Positions 1 to 11,600 of a stretch of DNA of 59,126 bases are shown piece by piece. The notes beneath the pieces are model-generated. The model was not told the origin of the DNA. It searched no databases and saw only the letters and a list, made by a program, of their open reading frames with translations. The translations under genes were made by a program, and so were the position numbers. The stretch's first letter is position 1; each line of letters begins with the position of its first letter. Origin of the DNA: Neelides folsomi (Eukaryota; Arthropoda; Collembola; Neelipleona; Neelidae); contig JAQGBZ010000373.1 of assembly GCA_034687125.1 (NCBI GenBank), positions 1-59,126 on the forward strand, read 5' to 3'.

Positions 1-699
1 GCTTCTCACAATTCAGTTTTACAAGAAAGAGTATCAAGTATGTAGGTATGTAGATACAACAGAGTCATATAGTAGAAATATGAACACAAAGTAAACTAGG
101 TATTCTCTATAAAGTACATAATACCTGATGTAAGATATCTATTATGCATAATGTAATATAATTTTGTATTATGCACTATAGGTCATAATATAACAAGAAG
201 TACGAAGTTTCGAGTATGCTAATAGATTTTTTATACAAATTATTCGATCTTCATTCTCGGAATAAACAAGGTTAAGATTTAATGTTGATACACATATCAC
301 GTGTATGGTAATTGTCCTTGAACTACGTTTCGCATTTACTACTTTCATTATTATTTTTAATAAAAAAAGTGATCTATTTTACTGTAGACGTTACATTTAA
401 TATTATATTCTCATTAATACTTTCATACATACATAGCTATGCATAGGTATAATATGCGTGTATGACTATTAACAAATGAAATGAAACATCATCTCATGGA
501 ATCCCTCAAAGAATTTTACTAAACTATATTTATTTGTATCTACTAAATTAATTAGTTATAATATCAGTTCAGTATGTATTTATGAATTATTCATATGAAG
601 TGATGAATTTGGGAAATAGTATACCTTCTTTAGGAGTTAATTATATGGAATAATAATAAATTAATGGAGAATAAAAATTAGTGTAGAAGAACTAAGCGT
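1..699. other. AT-rich stretch, no gene seen
   Basis: Very AT-rich sequence without an open frame of coding character on either strand. It lies just downstream of the COX11 stop, so its right end probably includes the COX11 3' UTR. I see no repeat or RNA gene in it. Confidence 0.5.
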
Positions 700-1646
700 T
701 TAATTAACTAATTTTGTAGCCTCTGACTGACTTCGATGAGGAGATAAAAAAGAAAGTGAAGGCATTTCTTTTGATTCAAAGAAAGTATAAGAAAGGAGCA
801 AAAGGTCAATATTCTCCATTTTAGGATCTTCGGTAAACTCAGGGTCGATATAAAAGAAAATAGGAAGTTCAACGCATTCGCCAGGATTGAGACGCTGTTC
901 TTCAAAGCAGAAGCACTGGATTTTGTTGAAATATTGTCCAGCCTCAAAGGGGATGACATTGTATGTTGAAATTCCGTCTATGGCTCTTGATGTTTTATTT
1001 TCTGCTCTGTAGAAAGCCAATGCAGATTCTCCTGGATAAACCTAGAAGTATCAATTGGTTTTAATGACGGGTATTGTAATATTTTAACGATTAACGAAAA
1101 TACTAATGACTAATGGATGAAATGTTTATATATTGGTATTTCATACGAGTATTTCTGACTGTTGTGGTGTAAAGTTCCATTGAAGAGAACTGGAACGATC
1201 GGCGTTAAATCTGACTGTGATGGGACGATGTTTTTTCTTCTCTACTTTTGACAGGTCAACTCCAGTTGCGTGTGTGGTAGTTCCTCCATAACTAAATGAC
1301 TAAAACATTTCATGTTTATTAGATCAAAATCTATAACAGTTTAAATTAAATTAAAATATAAGTGAATTTGCATTATGTATCACATATTTACCGAACAGAA
1401 TATTCTATATAATGGAACTGCAGCGTATGAAAGTCCTACAACTAAAACTCCTATTGCTCCCAAATAATAAAGTGTTGAGCTTTTTCTTCTTTTAGAACTC
1501 TCATCCTCATTACGTCTATTCGAAAGGGTTCTTTTAAATTGGCTAAAAGTCTTATAATTCAAATAGCTCTTTCTTAATAATGAGCCATTTAGAGAAATTT
1601 TAATACTAGAGTTAAAGAATGAACGAAGCACCGAACAGTGAAACAT
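700..1646 (-). CDS. COX11: Cytochrome c oxidase assembly protein COX11
   Basis: Inner-membrane copper chaperone that delivers Cu(I) to the CuB site of COX1 during complex IV assembly. Three exons on the minus strand: 1392-1646, 1147-1299, 700-1041, giving 249 residues in one frame. Visible features: a basic, Ser/Arg-rich N-terminus suited to mitochondrial import; one membrane segment (about residues 60-77) followed by the family motif AAVPLYRIFCS; then the beta-rich copper domain with QWNF, GISTYNV, PFEAGQYFNKIQ and the Cu-binding CFCF motif followed by EEQRLNPGE. The order and length agree closely with animal COX11. It is transcribed divergently from DPH1 across about 360 bp. The start is the first in-frame ATG of exon 1. 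The C-terminal tail after ESKEMP is not conserved with human COX11. Confidence 0.95.
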
Positions 1647-2005
1647 TTAAATAATATAAGGACTATATTTCATAAATTACAAGAAATTGAACAAAGTGAC
1701 TGGTTTCATTGTAAGTTTATTAATTTTGCTAAAATGGCAAAAATTAAAAAGTGGGAGTAAAATTAAAATTGTAAATCTTCGGAATCGGAATGATCCCGCT
1801 TTTGGTTCAACCATTGAGGGCTTTGGAGTGTAATACAAAATCTCACCACGTGCACATACACCTATACCGTACAATTCGTTCAATCAACCCTTTACTTTCC
1901 TTCCTCTTTTCACTGTTGTTTTTAATATAAATACTTACCGGTTTTAACAATATTGATAAAAGTTTTTAATAATCATAAAGTCGAAAATTTGTTTAAAGTG
2001 TAACA
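1647..2005. promoter_or_regulatory. Shared divergent promoter of COX11 and DPH1
   Basis: 359 bp between two start codons that point away from each other, so both promoters must lie here. No TATA box in a convincing position. Bidirectional function is inferred from spacing only. Confidence 0.5.
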
Positions 2006-3463
2006 ATGTCTAAAGTTGTCCAAAAAAAGACTATATCACCTTTAGCTCAAATCAAAGAACTTGACTCTGATCCCAAACTTGTTAAATTAGTTGCCGAAAA
2101 TTTACCACCGAATTATGACTTTGAAATTGGAAAAACTGTTTGGCGAATTCGGAAAACAGCTAATTGTACAAAAGTCGCTCTTCAAATGCCCGAAGGTGGG
2201 CCTTTTTTAATACTTTACTTTTTAAATTGAATTATTTAGCGTAAACATTTTAAAGTTTTGAAGCGTTAGAAAAATTCTAAATTCTAAACTTTTCAGGACT
2301 TTTGATATTTGCAACAAGACTGTCGAAAGTATTGAAGGAGCTGACCGGAGTGGATTCAATTCTACTTGGTGATGTCACATATGGAGCATGTTGTATTGAC
2401 GATTTTACAGCGAGCATGTTGGGAGCTCAATTGTTGGTCCACTACGGACACTCTTGCCTTGTTCCGACTCTTGTCGCAAATAAAATTGAAACAATTTACA
2501 TATTCGTGACAATTCAAATATCAGTACCCGATGCGATCAATTCCCTTACAACCCTCCTCAAAAGTAAAGGATATGAGAAAAAGAAGTCGGTTAAAGGGAA
2601 AATTGAAATGGAAGAGGACGAAGACAAGCAAAAAATTTCAGTCTCTCTCGTTTCGACTATTCAATTTGCCAATAGTTTACCTGAGATTAAAAAAGGATTG
2701 GAGAGCATAGAAGATTATAAAGTTGTTGCGACAATCCCAAGATCAAAGCCACTTTCCTCGGGAGAAATTCTGGGATGTACAGCCCCAAAGGTTAAGGACG
2801 ATTTAATTGTTTATGTAGGAGATGGAAGATTTCATTTGGAAGCGATGATGATGGCTAATAAGGATATTCCAGCTTATAGGTAAAATATTAATTTTCATTG
2901 ATAGATTAAGTAATTTATTCTCTGATTTTACTGACAATTTAACTTTCCAATATTATTATTTTAGGTATGACCCGTACAGTAAGGCGTTGACATTTGAAGA
3001 ATTTGATCATGTTGGATTGGACCGAAGCAGACAAAAATCAGTTAATTCTTTAGTTGAAGCAAAATTCAATTCAACTCGACTTCAAATTGGAATTATCCTC
3101 GGCACGTTAGGCAGACAAGGAAATCCCATCCCGGTTGATTTTGTTTATCAAAAGCTAAAAGAAAGTCACAATTGTTTTATTGTCCTCATGGCCGAAGTTC
3201 TTCCAGAAAAATTGGCCTTGTTTAAAGATGTTGACGTGTGGGTTCAATTTGCTTGTCCTCGTTTGAGCATTGATTGGGGTGAGGCCTTTCCTGTTCCGAT
3301 CCTAACGCCGTTTGAAGCGATGTGGTCCTTGGAGGGCAAGAATCGAAATTACAATGGACATCCAATGGATTATTATGCATATGAAAGTTTGGGAAAACAC
3401 ACACCAAACTTTACTCCTCCCAAACCTCCAAAAGAGTGCAAAAAGAAAGAATGTGCTTGTTGA
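2006..3463 (+). CDS. DPH1: Diphthamide biosynthesis protein 1 (DPH1)
   Basis: With DPH2 it forms the iron-sulfur enzyme that transfers the 3-amino-3-carboxypropyl group of S-adenosylmethionine to the histidine of elongation factor 2, the first step of diphthamide synthesis. Three exons: 2006-2195, 2297-2879, 2965-3463 (423 residues). Recognisable blocks in order: [38 protein letters not shown] (first cluster cysteine), [32 protein letters not shown] (second cysteine), [45 protein letters not shown] (third cysteine). All three [4Fe-4S] cysteines are therefore present. A short acidic/lysine insert (about residues 155-178) and a Cys/Lys-rich tail (CKKKECAC) are peculiarities. Its stop lies 71 bp from the stop of convergent PSMG4. 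Confidence 0.96.
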
Positions 3464-3476
3464 CGTAATGTTGATA

Positions 3477-3482
3477 AATAAA
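3477..3482 (+). terminator. Poly(A) signal AATAAA of DPH1
   Basis: Canonical AATAAA hexamer 14 bp after the DPH1 stop. Cleavage 10-30 bp downstream would place the mRNA end almost against the PSMG4 stop. Confidence 0.6.
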
Positions 3483-3533
3483 TCTCTTTATAAAATATTT
3501 AACAAATAAGCATATTTCTTAACATTGTTGGAT

Positions 3534-3917
3534 CTAAAAATTTAATGGAGCAACGAGCATTTCTTCAACAAGTCTTGATTCGACTTCTCTCACTATCATT
3601 GCATCGGTTGAGGGAAGGTTGTAAGAAACGTAAACACCCTTTTTCGTTTTTTTAGTAAGATGGGCCGCGATAGAGGAAGACGTTGAATCTGAGATTGAAC
3701 CGAAAATTTGCGTCGTGACGGGGTCGAATTTGTCGTGTGGAATTTCCCGAGCAAAAGAAAGATCGTTGAGCCGGGCTTCTGCAGATCCTATCCAAATGTA
3801 CAGATGATCTTCTCCCAATTTTGTAACTTGGTAAGACACATCTTGACCCATAATTGTTGCAGAGAAAGTACTGATAGTCATTTGTGAAGAAGGAGGCAAA
3901 TCTTTTACGTCTTCCAT
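3534..3917 (-). CDS. PSMG4: Proteasome assembly chaperone 4 (PSMG4)
   Basis: Small chaperone that pairs with PSMG3 and assists alpha-ring assembly of the 20S proteasome. A single coding exon of 127 residues, the normal family length. Matches by eye to human PSMG4: YIWIGSAEARLNDLSFA (human FLWVGATPHLRNLAVA), the stretch TTQIFGSISDSTSSSIA, KTKKGVYVSYNLPSTDA and the end VESRLVEEMLVAPLNF. Eleven bases upstream of the ATG is a good 3' splice acceptor (pyrimidine run ending in cag at 3929), so the mRNA probably has a non-coding first exon further right, or is trans-spliced. It converges with DPH1. Confidence 0.93.
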   Translation of the reverse strand: MEDVKDLPPSSQMTISTFSATIMGQDVSYQVTKLGEDHLYIWIGSAEARLNDLSFAREIPHDKFDPVTTQIFGSISDSTSSSIAAHLTKKTKKGVYVSYNLPSTDAMIVREVESRLVEEMLVAPLNF

Positions 3918-4480
3918 TTTAACTTGATCTGAAATTAGATAATAAGACTAAGGGTTTTTATAAATTATTTACATGCACATAAACTGATGTTTATAAGTTT
4001 TTGGTTGAACATTAATTTTCTAATTCTACATTTACATTAATCAGATAATTAGCAAATTACCCATTTAAAGTTGAGTTAAAAATTATCGTTCGATAATTGA
4101 TATTTAGAGACGAGATGAAAGATGAAGATGAAAAGTGAAATTAGAAATGTTCTGTAACTGTCCCCTCTGGAATTTGAAAGGAACCAATGTCAGGGTATAG
4201 GGATATTGTTCACTCTCAATAATTGAGAATTTTACGTGCTCAATTTCAACTTGCGTCAAGTTTATGAGAGTGATGAGGTGATGACCTTATGGGGATGAGT
4301 TTGCTTGTCCAATTTAACTTTAATATTATACATGATGTAAAATATACTAAACTACAGATATAAGCATTAATGATTTGGAAATTGGCATATTTCATTAATT
4401 TATTTCAACTCTGATAAATTAGGTAATTCGATATATCACGATAGATATATTTATTTAGGAATTTAACAAGGAAGACGTCA
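3918..4480. other. Intergenic: PSMG4 5' side and ZRSR 3' side
   Basis: 563 bp that must hold the PSMG4 promoter or non-coding first exon and the ZRSR 3' UTR. No open frame of coding quality; no repeat seen. Confidence 0.4.
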
Positions 4481-6597
4481 TTAGCTTTTTCTTTTATCTT
4501 TTTTATACTTATGTTTGTGTTTGTGACTTTTCTTCACTTTATGTTTATTATGGCGAGTTTGAAAGGAAGGAGATTTTTTCACCACAGAAGCTGAAATAGA
4601 TGAGTTTCGGCTACTGCTTAAATTACTTTTTTCTCTATCTTTACGAGAGTGACGATTCGGAGATTTTCTCTCACTAGAGCTCGATTTTCGACTAGACTTC
4701 TTATGTCTCTTAGTTCTCAATGTTTCTATCTTACTTCTTTGTTTCTTATCTGAATCGGATTCAGGTGAGTGAGACGACCACCTTTGCTTTCTCGTTGATA
4801 TTTCCTTTTCGGTAGTATTGGTAGAAAGAATTCCCTTATTCTTATTTTCAATCTCCGAAATAAGTTTACTCACGCGGTCGTAATCCGCATTGACAAATTC
4901 TTTAGTTGGGTTTCGAAACACATGAAGGAAGTTACATAACTCTCCTTTCGGACATTTCCTTCTGCTGTGAAGCCCACAAATGGCACTTTTCCATGAATTG
5001 ATGTTCACAAACGACAAAGTGAGTTGTTTACCGTTGTAAAATCGACCATTGAATACTCTGAAAGCCTATAATCAATTAAATTAATTATTATTCCAACTGT
5101 AATTGGAATGAGTTTAATTTTTAATAATTACATAATTAAATTACAATAATAAGGAATGGAATGTGTACCTGAAGAGCTTCTCTTATATTTTCATATTGAA
5201 CATAAACATTTCCTCTCAAATGTGGTTCAAAATTTGCACACACCTTGAATTGAATCACTTTTCCATACTTTTTAAACTCAGGTAGGACGTCGTTATAAAA
5301 CTCTCTAAAATGTTTATATATTAAATGGTTATATAATATGATCGATATATTGGTATTTAACAACTAAAAATAACTCACACAAAATGGTTGTATATTTCTG
5401 AATCCTCGAACTCTAGACTGAGATCAGCGTCGTATTTGTCAGGAACTGATTGTTCAATGAAGAAGTGTGAAAAAAAGTTGCTGATCAAAATTACTTGACT
5501 TAACATGGGCTTAGCATGGAATCTAAAGGTTATAAAAACGATATTTTACTATTTGAATAATTTAAGATTTAATTATTTATAAAAAAAGTGATAGAATCAT
5601 CATTTACCGAGAGCATTTAGAAAAGAATTTACAAATTCCAGTTTTTGAGAAAAATCCACAAATAACTTTTCCATCCGTGTAAGTTTCTGGTATCAATGAT
5701 GCGACAGGGGGAGTTTCCAGATCCTATTAATTTTAATATAAAACAATTGTAAATTATAAAATCATAAAAACAAAAAATTATGGTAAAAGTACAATAATTT
5801 ATGTTATTTACCCCCGATAAAAAATCAAGTAGTTGATGAAATTCTTCATCCTTAAAGAAAAAATATGTGCTTGAAAAAGCATATCGTATTCAATGGTTAA
5901 GGAATTGATTTAAAGAAAAGAAAGTATGTTAGATATTATTATTATTCGATAAATATATTGTAATTTAAATGCAGAATAGTATGCGTAATTAGCGTAATTG
6001 TTTAAAAGGATATTTTTGAAGTTGACGATTAAAGTAAAGGATTCCAGTAGAAGAAATATAAGTTGGCATCTTTTGAACCTTCTTTTTCATTTTCTCTTCT
6101 TCGTCTTTCCTCCTTTCTTCTTTTAATTTCTTTTCTTCCTTTTCACGAGCCTCGTTATTTTCGAGTTCCCGTTTCTAAATTAAAGATAGAGTTAGAGTTA
6201 ATACATGGATCATTATAACTCAAAAATTAATAAATTATTTTAATTTTGTCTAAATTGAAATAAATGTCAAATTTCACAATCGCTTCTTGTTTCTTCACAA
6301 AGTCTTCTTGTGCAATTTTTTCCCTTTGAAGCCATTTCTGTTCTTCTATTGAATGCATAATATCCTCCGCCAGATCGTCAACTTCAATCTCTTCCTGCTT
6401 TAAAAATACGATATGTTAAGTTAAAACTGTATAAAAATTATCTTGTATGATACATAATGTTAGTAATCTTTTAAATAATAACAAATTGTGCATCGTACCA
6501 TTTCATCGACTTCGTCCATAGGACAAAATTTACGTCTCAATTTTTTCCTTCGTAGTTTTTTCACTAACTTTCTCCAAGTCCTCTTATCTTTGCCCAT
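4481..6597 (-). CDS. ZRSR2: U2AF35-related splicing factor (ZRSR2-like)
   Basis: Recognises the 3' splice site, in vertebrates chiefly of U12-type introns, and contacts U2AF65 and SR proteins. Eight exons, minus strand: 6499-6597, 6278-6394, 6079-6174, 5812-5850, 5608-5723, 5379-5522, 5169-5304, 4481-5065 (443 residues). Order of parts: basic start MGKDKRTWRK; Glu/Lys/Arg-rich helical region; first CCCH finger (C-x8-C-x5-C-x3-H around CGFFSKTGICKFFSKC); the U2AF-homology motif with VLPEFKKYGKVIQFKVCANF, EPHLRGNVYVQY and AFRVFNGRFYNGKQL; second CCCH finger (C-x7-C-x5-C-x3-H, CGLHSRRKCPKGELCNFLH); FRNPTKEF; and an RS/KH-rich tail ending in Lys/His repeats. This is ZRSR rather than U2AF1 because of the long N-terminal helical region. 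The exon 3 donor (gttcaa) is weak but is the only one that keeps frame. Confidence 0.93.
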
Positions 6598-8643
6598 CAA
6601 TAGTTTTTTAATTGACAACAAACTTTTTAAATAAATTGGGGTTTATGTTCTATAACTGATCCATCTTCGATGTCAAAGCCACATACCTATTTTTTATTAA
6701 CTTAATTGTACTTGTGCTATGACTATTATGCACTAACCATTACCACACCACAAACATTAACTTTATAACTTCTATTTTTATTTTATTATTGGTCCCTCTC
6801 CCTCCTCGTTTCTTCAATATTTTGGCAGTATTTTGTGAGGCATAGACTCAGATACGTACAATTGAAACAACTTATTCATGATTTTTATGTTTATTGTAGG
6901 TATTTTGAGGAAGAATCCTCAATCCCCTTATCTATTATTCTAATTTACAATGCCCTGGCAATCATCTTCCCGTTTCCTGCTCAGAGTCCAAGACTCCTTA
7001 TTCATTCTATTCAGAAACTCCCCTGTCCCTGCTTTCTCTATCCAATCCAATACAGCTACGGAAGACGCTTGCTGGAAAGACTCATCCACCTCCCTTGACA
7101 TTGCTCTCGACCTCACGACACTCCTCATTCTGCATTGCTTCACGACAGTTGTCATCGTTCCAAGGCTTTACGCTCAATTCGCCAAGTTTCCCAATTCGCT
7201 CCCTTTTTACATTTTATTTAATTTCCAATTTCTGTTTTCAATTTAATAGTTTTATTTAATAATTTTAAGTTTTCATTTAATAATTTCATTTATTTTTCAA
7301 TTTCTATTTAATTCCCTTTAACTAATTACTTCTAATTGTGCTCAAGTTCAATATTCGTTAAATAAAGCAAGTAATAATTGATTCATTTTGTGCCTTTACT
7401 CCGCATTAGCTCACCGATCCTTTCGGGTCGTCAAAGTATTATCTAACAGGCTTAACTCGATTGAGATTTTTGTCATGTATGTACTTTTATTATGGATTAT
7501 AAAGATGAAAACAACTTGATACAACTTGTTTTTCAATTTCAATTCATTTTATTCAGTCAATTAATGTAATTTGATTTAACATTTTATATATAATGTAGAC
7601 GGTTTAAAAACAACTTTCGAATGCTTGATGTTTTCGTATTTTACTTTATGTTTAGCCATACTTGTTTATTATGTATTATCAGTTTATCAGTATGTAAAAA
7701 AACTCGTGCCTTTAAAGACGGTTGATTTATTAATAAGTAAACCACATTAACCACATGACTTATAAAAAGATTTTACTACCGAAACGGCGAGTGTCTTTTT
7801 ACAATCACAAAATGAATAAAATTAATACATATAGGATATAATAAATGGCTGAAGTTTATTTAAAATTATTAAAATGAGCTCAGCTGGTAAATCTGTAATT
7901 AAAATTGATAAACTACAAATATGATATATGTATATAAACACTATCCGGTAATCCAAAACTATAATTATAAGTGCTATGAATAAATGTTGGATAATACAAT
8001 TAATTTGGCTTGACATTTAAGTAGAATTGGTTAGCAATTATCACAGAGGTATTTTAGATTAGAGGTTATTGTGTTCACTCAATTTATGTTTGGGATGGAC
8101 TTATTAAATAGGAAAATGTATTGATGTGTATAACATTTAAAACTTTTTTCAAATCAAAAATGTCTGACTACAACAGCCTGGCTTTACTAATCTGATACTG
8201 ACAGAGTAAAATGTTCCCTCTTAAAAATCAATTAATATAGATTTTTGGTTCATTTTAATACTTTTTGTTAAATCCGATAATTCTCGTTTGTAGATTTTTG
8301 AATATTTTTAATATTTGAATTTCTGTATTTTGTATTTATATTTATTTTAATAAAATGATTGCATTCATTTTTGGTATTTGAGAGCTCTTGGCTCATTAAA
8401 ACAAAGAAAATGAAATGCAAGAAATTACATTTCCGTAAAATTACACATTTAGAAGTTATATTTATCAAATGAGCTGAACAGCTTTAGTAGGGTATAAAAT
8501 ATTTATGCACAATGTGAAGATAGTTCATAGAAAATTGTGTTTAAAGTGTTTAAAAATGGATAATTTACAATATAATATTATGTACTATTATATGCTATTA
8601 TATAGAAATATGATGTATTTGAGGTCGAGCTAAAAATGGCTTA
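6598..8643. other. 2 kb gene-free spacer
   Basis: AT-rich spacer between the ZRSR start and the DGK stop. It contains the ZRSR promoter near its left end, a less AT-rich island at about 6830-7250 that may be part of an LTR (separate entry) and the DGK 3' UTR at its right end. Open frames in the island exist on both strands but resemble no protein I know. Confidence 0.4.
6830..7446 (+). mobile_element. Possible solo LTR or LTR remnant
   Basis: A G+C-richer island is followed by a TTTAAT-rich run, then AATAAA at about 7361, then a unique 80-bp tail containing CCGATCCTTTCGGGTCGTCA and ending TATCTAACA. That order (body, poly(A) signal, short R-U5, terminal ...AACA) is what BEL/Pao or Gypsy LTRs look like. 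I could not find a matching TGTT start or a target-site duplication, so the left edge is a guess and the call is tentative. Confidence 0.25.
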
Positions 8644-11600
8644 TTATTTGGGTAATGTTGGGGGTGCGAGGTTTGCATCGTTTTGAAGATTTTCAATTCC
8701 TTGTAGAATCCTTTTCAAATGACCAATTTTGGTCACTCCAAGCTCCTTTAAATCCCTCCGCTGAAGGCACAAAAGTTCAGCCCCTCGAATATCATGTCGA
8801 ATAAAACTAGGCTTGTACTCTCCTAATTGCATATGTTCCAACCACTCGGTCACTTCTACTCCACTCCACCTCTCAACTATAAAGAAATGAAAATATTTAT
8901 TATTTAGATTTTATAATTTTTGTAAAAGGTCTGGTTGGATCAATTATATTGATTTACCTGATATTTCCTCACTGACATCGTCAGAAGGTCCATCTTGAGT
9001 CGATTCGTTGCTTTCTGGTCTTTTATCCTTTTTGAACTTTATTTTTTTAAAGCGACCCTTTGACCCTCTCTTATGCTTTGATTCAATGAACATTCAAGTT
9101 AGGAACTGAAGGTTGAAAATTGATCGAGTTGTGTACTATTTGGCTTACATCTTCCCATTCGGGGCTAGAAGGGACGTTCAACTGTTTCAGCTTCTCTTCC
9201 CATGATTTCAGAGATGATTCAAGTGCCTAGATAGTGACGATAATAAATTATAAACAAAATATTCAAACTATCAGAATAATAATGACAATAGTTCATGAGT
9301 TCACGCATACAAATTAGCGTTTTAAATTGAATCCTAAACAGGTTAATAATATATATTGTAGAGTTAAAAAGTTGAGCGTACCCGATTCCTGCAAAGCATC
9401 TGCATTCTATTCTTATGGATAATACTTATAACTCCAGGTGGTTGGAGCCAGGCCTCGCCGTCGACCTAAATACAATTCATTTGTAAAACATCACACTTGT
9501 GTATGATAAGTAAACAAAGTTTACTTGTATAGGAATTGGATCGTCTCCAAGAATGGATATCTTGATAGAATTGCACTGAGCTATCCTATGATGTTGCAGG
9601 TTGATGAGCCGCGAAGCTGCCATTTGCATCGAATCAAACACAGCAACAACTTCAAGTATCTTGTCATCAAATGAAGGAGCGAGGAAACAGTCGTCTTCCT
9701 TTCTCCCACCCCAAAAGTTCGTCCCTCCCATAAAGCTACATTGAGAAATAAATGACATTTTATTATTAATAAGACCACATTATGATTCAACCCTTAAAAG
9801 CTCACCTTTGAATGTTGAGGATTACAATTCCCTGAAGGCTCGGTAAAGGGAGTCTTTTCCCATCGCATTCTAGCTGAACGCGTTGCTCGAGGTTCTTGCA
9901 TGTCTTTTGTAATAGCTCTTTACTCCCAAGGACACCGTACCACATAAAGTTTTTAGTACGGCTTCGACATTTCTCAGGATGTTCTTCGCGTTTGAGATGA
10001 AAGTCCAAGCTAATCTTTGCGTCAATTCCAATCCCAAAATAATTGTTCATCACGCATCTCTCTTCAAATCCAATCATCCGATCTTCGGCGTCGAGCTCAG
10101 GGTCCATGAGGAATTCTGGTGAACCCACTGCGCAAATGGTGTCCGCATTCGCAAGGAGCACTTTAGAAACAATCCCTCCAGGAGAGGCAATTGCCGGCCA
10201 GGAAGGAATGCTCACAAGAGGATTGACTATAGGCAGAGTTTTCCTTTTCCTTTTTGCCGGAGAGGACATGAGACTTCCGGAGGATGAGATGGAAAAAGGA
10301 GAAAGGAATTCCGAGTCGGAGGGAGAAGGAGAAAAGCAGTTTGGACTCGGAATCTCAACTTCTAATGGTTTGAGCAAAGAGCTCATTGAAACCCTGCGGG
10401 AGGTTCGTGGGGACGCCCCGCGAGGAAACATGCTTTTGTCTCGGACATTCAATAATGTCCCGTCCTCGTCCTCTGCCTTCTTCTCACACGGTGAAGAATC
10501 GGAAGAGGAAGTTGGAGAATCAACTTTGATCTTTACGCTGCTCTCTTCTGCTTTCTCACTTTGCTCGTGATCTCTTTGTACTTTCCTCTCCCCGATGTCT
10601 TCCTCCAATAGTTCTTCCAAATCCGCAAATTGAGTAGGAACAGGAAAAGTCATCTGAAAAATAATTTGTAATTTTCCCCATAAATAATTGTAATAAATGG
10701 AAATGCATGTAAGTATGAATGGTGGGGAAAAAAGACTTACGAGGGGATCGATAGGGCTTTGGGTTTCTTGAACTTCTTTTATCGGCTGCTCTTTATTCTT
10801 TTCTATAATAGGTATGGGAAGAGTGATGGGACGAACAAGGCCGACTGGCACTGGCGTTGCTCCGTTACTCGTTTCGTCAAGCGTCTTTTCGGCATGTTCG
10901 ATGATTTGGCGAACAGCTTTCTTGAGGCTATTGGCCCGTGACATGAGAGCTTCTCTTTGCCGAAACTTTGGAACTTTCTTTTCACTCGACTCCAAAGCGA
11001 AAGAATCCACTCCCTTAATGTTGAAACAAATTTGAATGGTGGGTATTCTTTTTGTTAAAGAGTTTACTCGGCTCTTTTGATAAATCTCAATCTGCTTACC
11101 ATTTGAGACTCAGCTCGGGAACTTTCAAGGCATTCCGTTTCTTCTTTCAAAGTTTTCAGAAGTGAGTCTAACTTTTGACTCAACATCGCACATTTTTGAT
11201 CTATTTCGCTATCGGGAACTCTATTTGTACTGCTTCCCATTTTTCCTATCATGTCTCGTACTGTTTCGCACAAGACCCTAAAATAATACAAAGAGTGCTA
11301 TTATTATAAAACATCATAAGCATTTGCTACTTGTTATCTTTTCACAGTATCAGATAAACTCACTAAAGGGAGCCGGCCCTTATTTCTCTTACATGACTCT
11401 TATGATATTATAACTTAAATAAACTAATGATTAATGACTTATACCTAAGTGCTAAAAGTTCAGTACTGAACTGAATACAATATTGTTACTGTTATGTTCT
11501 GAAAGACTGCATATTTATTATAAATTCTGGGTTGTAAATTAAATACCCAAAATTAGGAAAAGATAGTCTCATTAATGTCATTAACGATGTTGTATTATAT

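Noticed and set aside
6835..7246. Overlapping open frames on both strands in the island before DGK
   Set aside because: No similarity to known proteins in either direction; better explained by the local G+C rise of a possible LTR.
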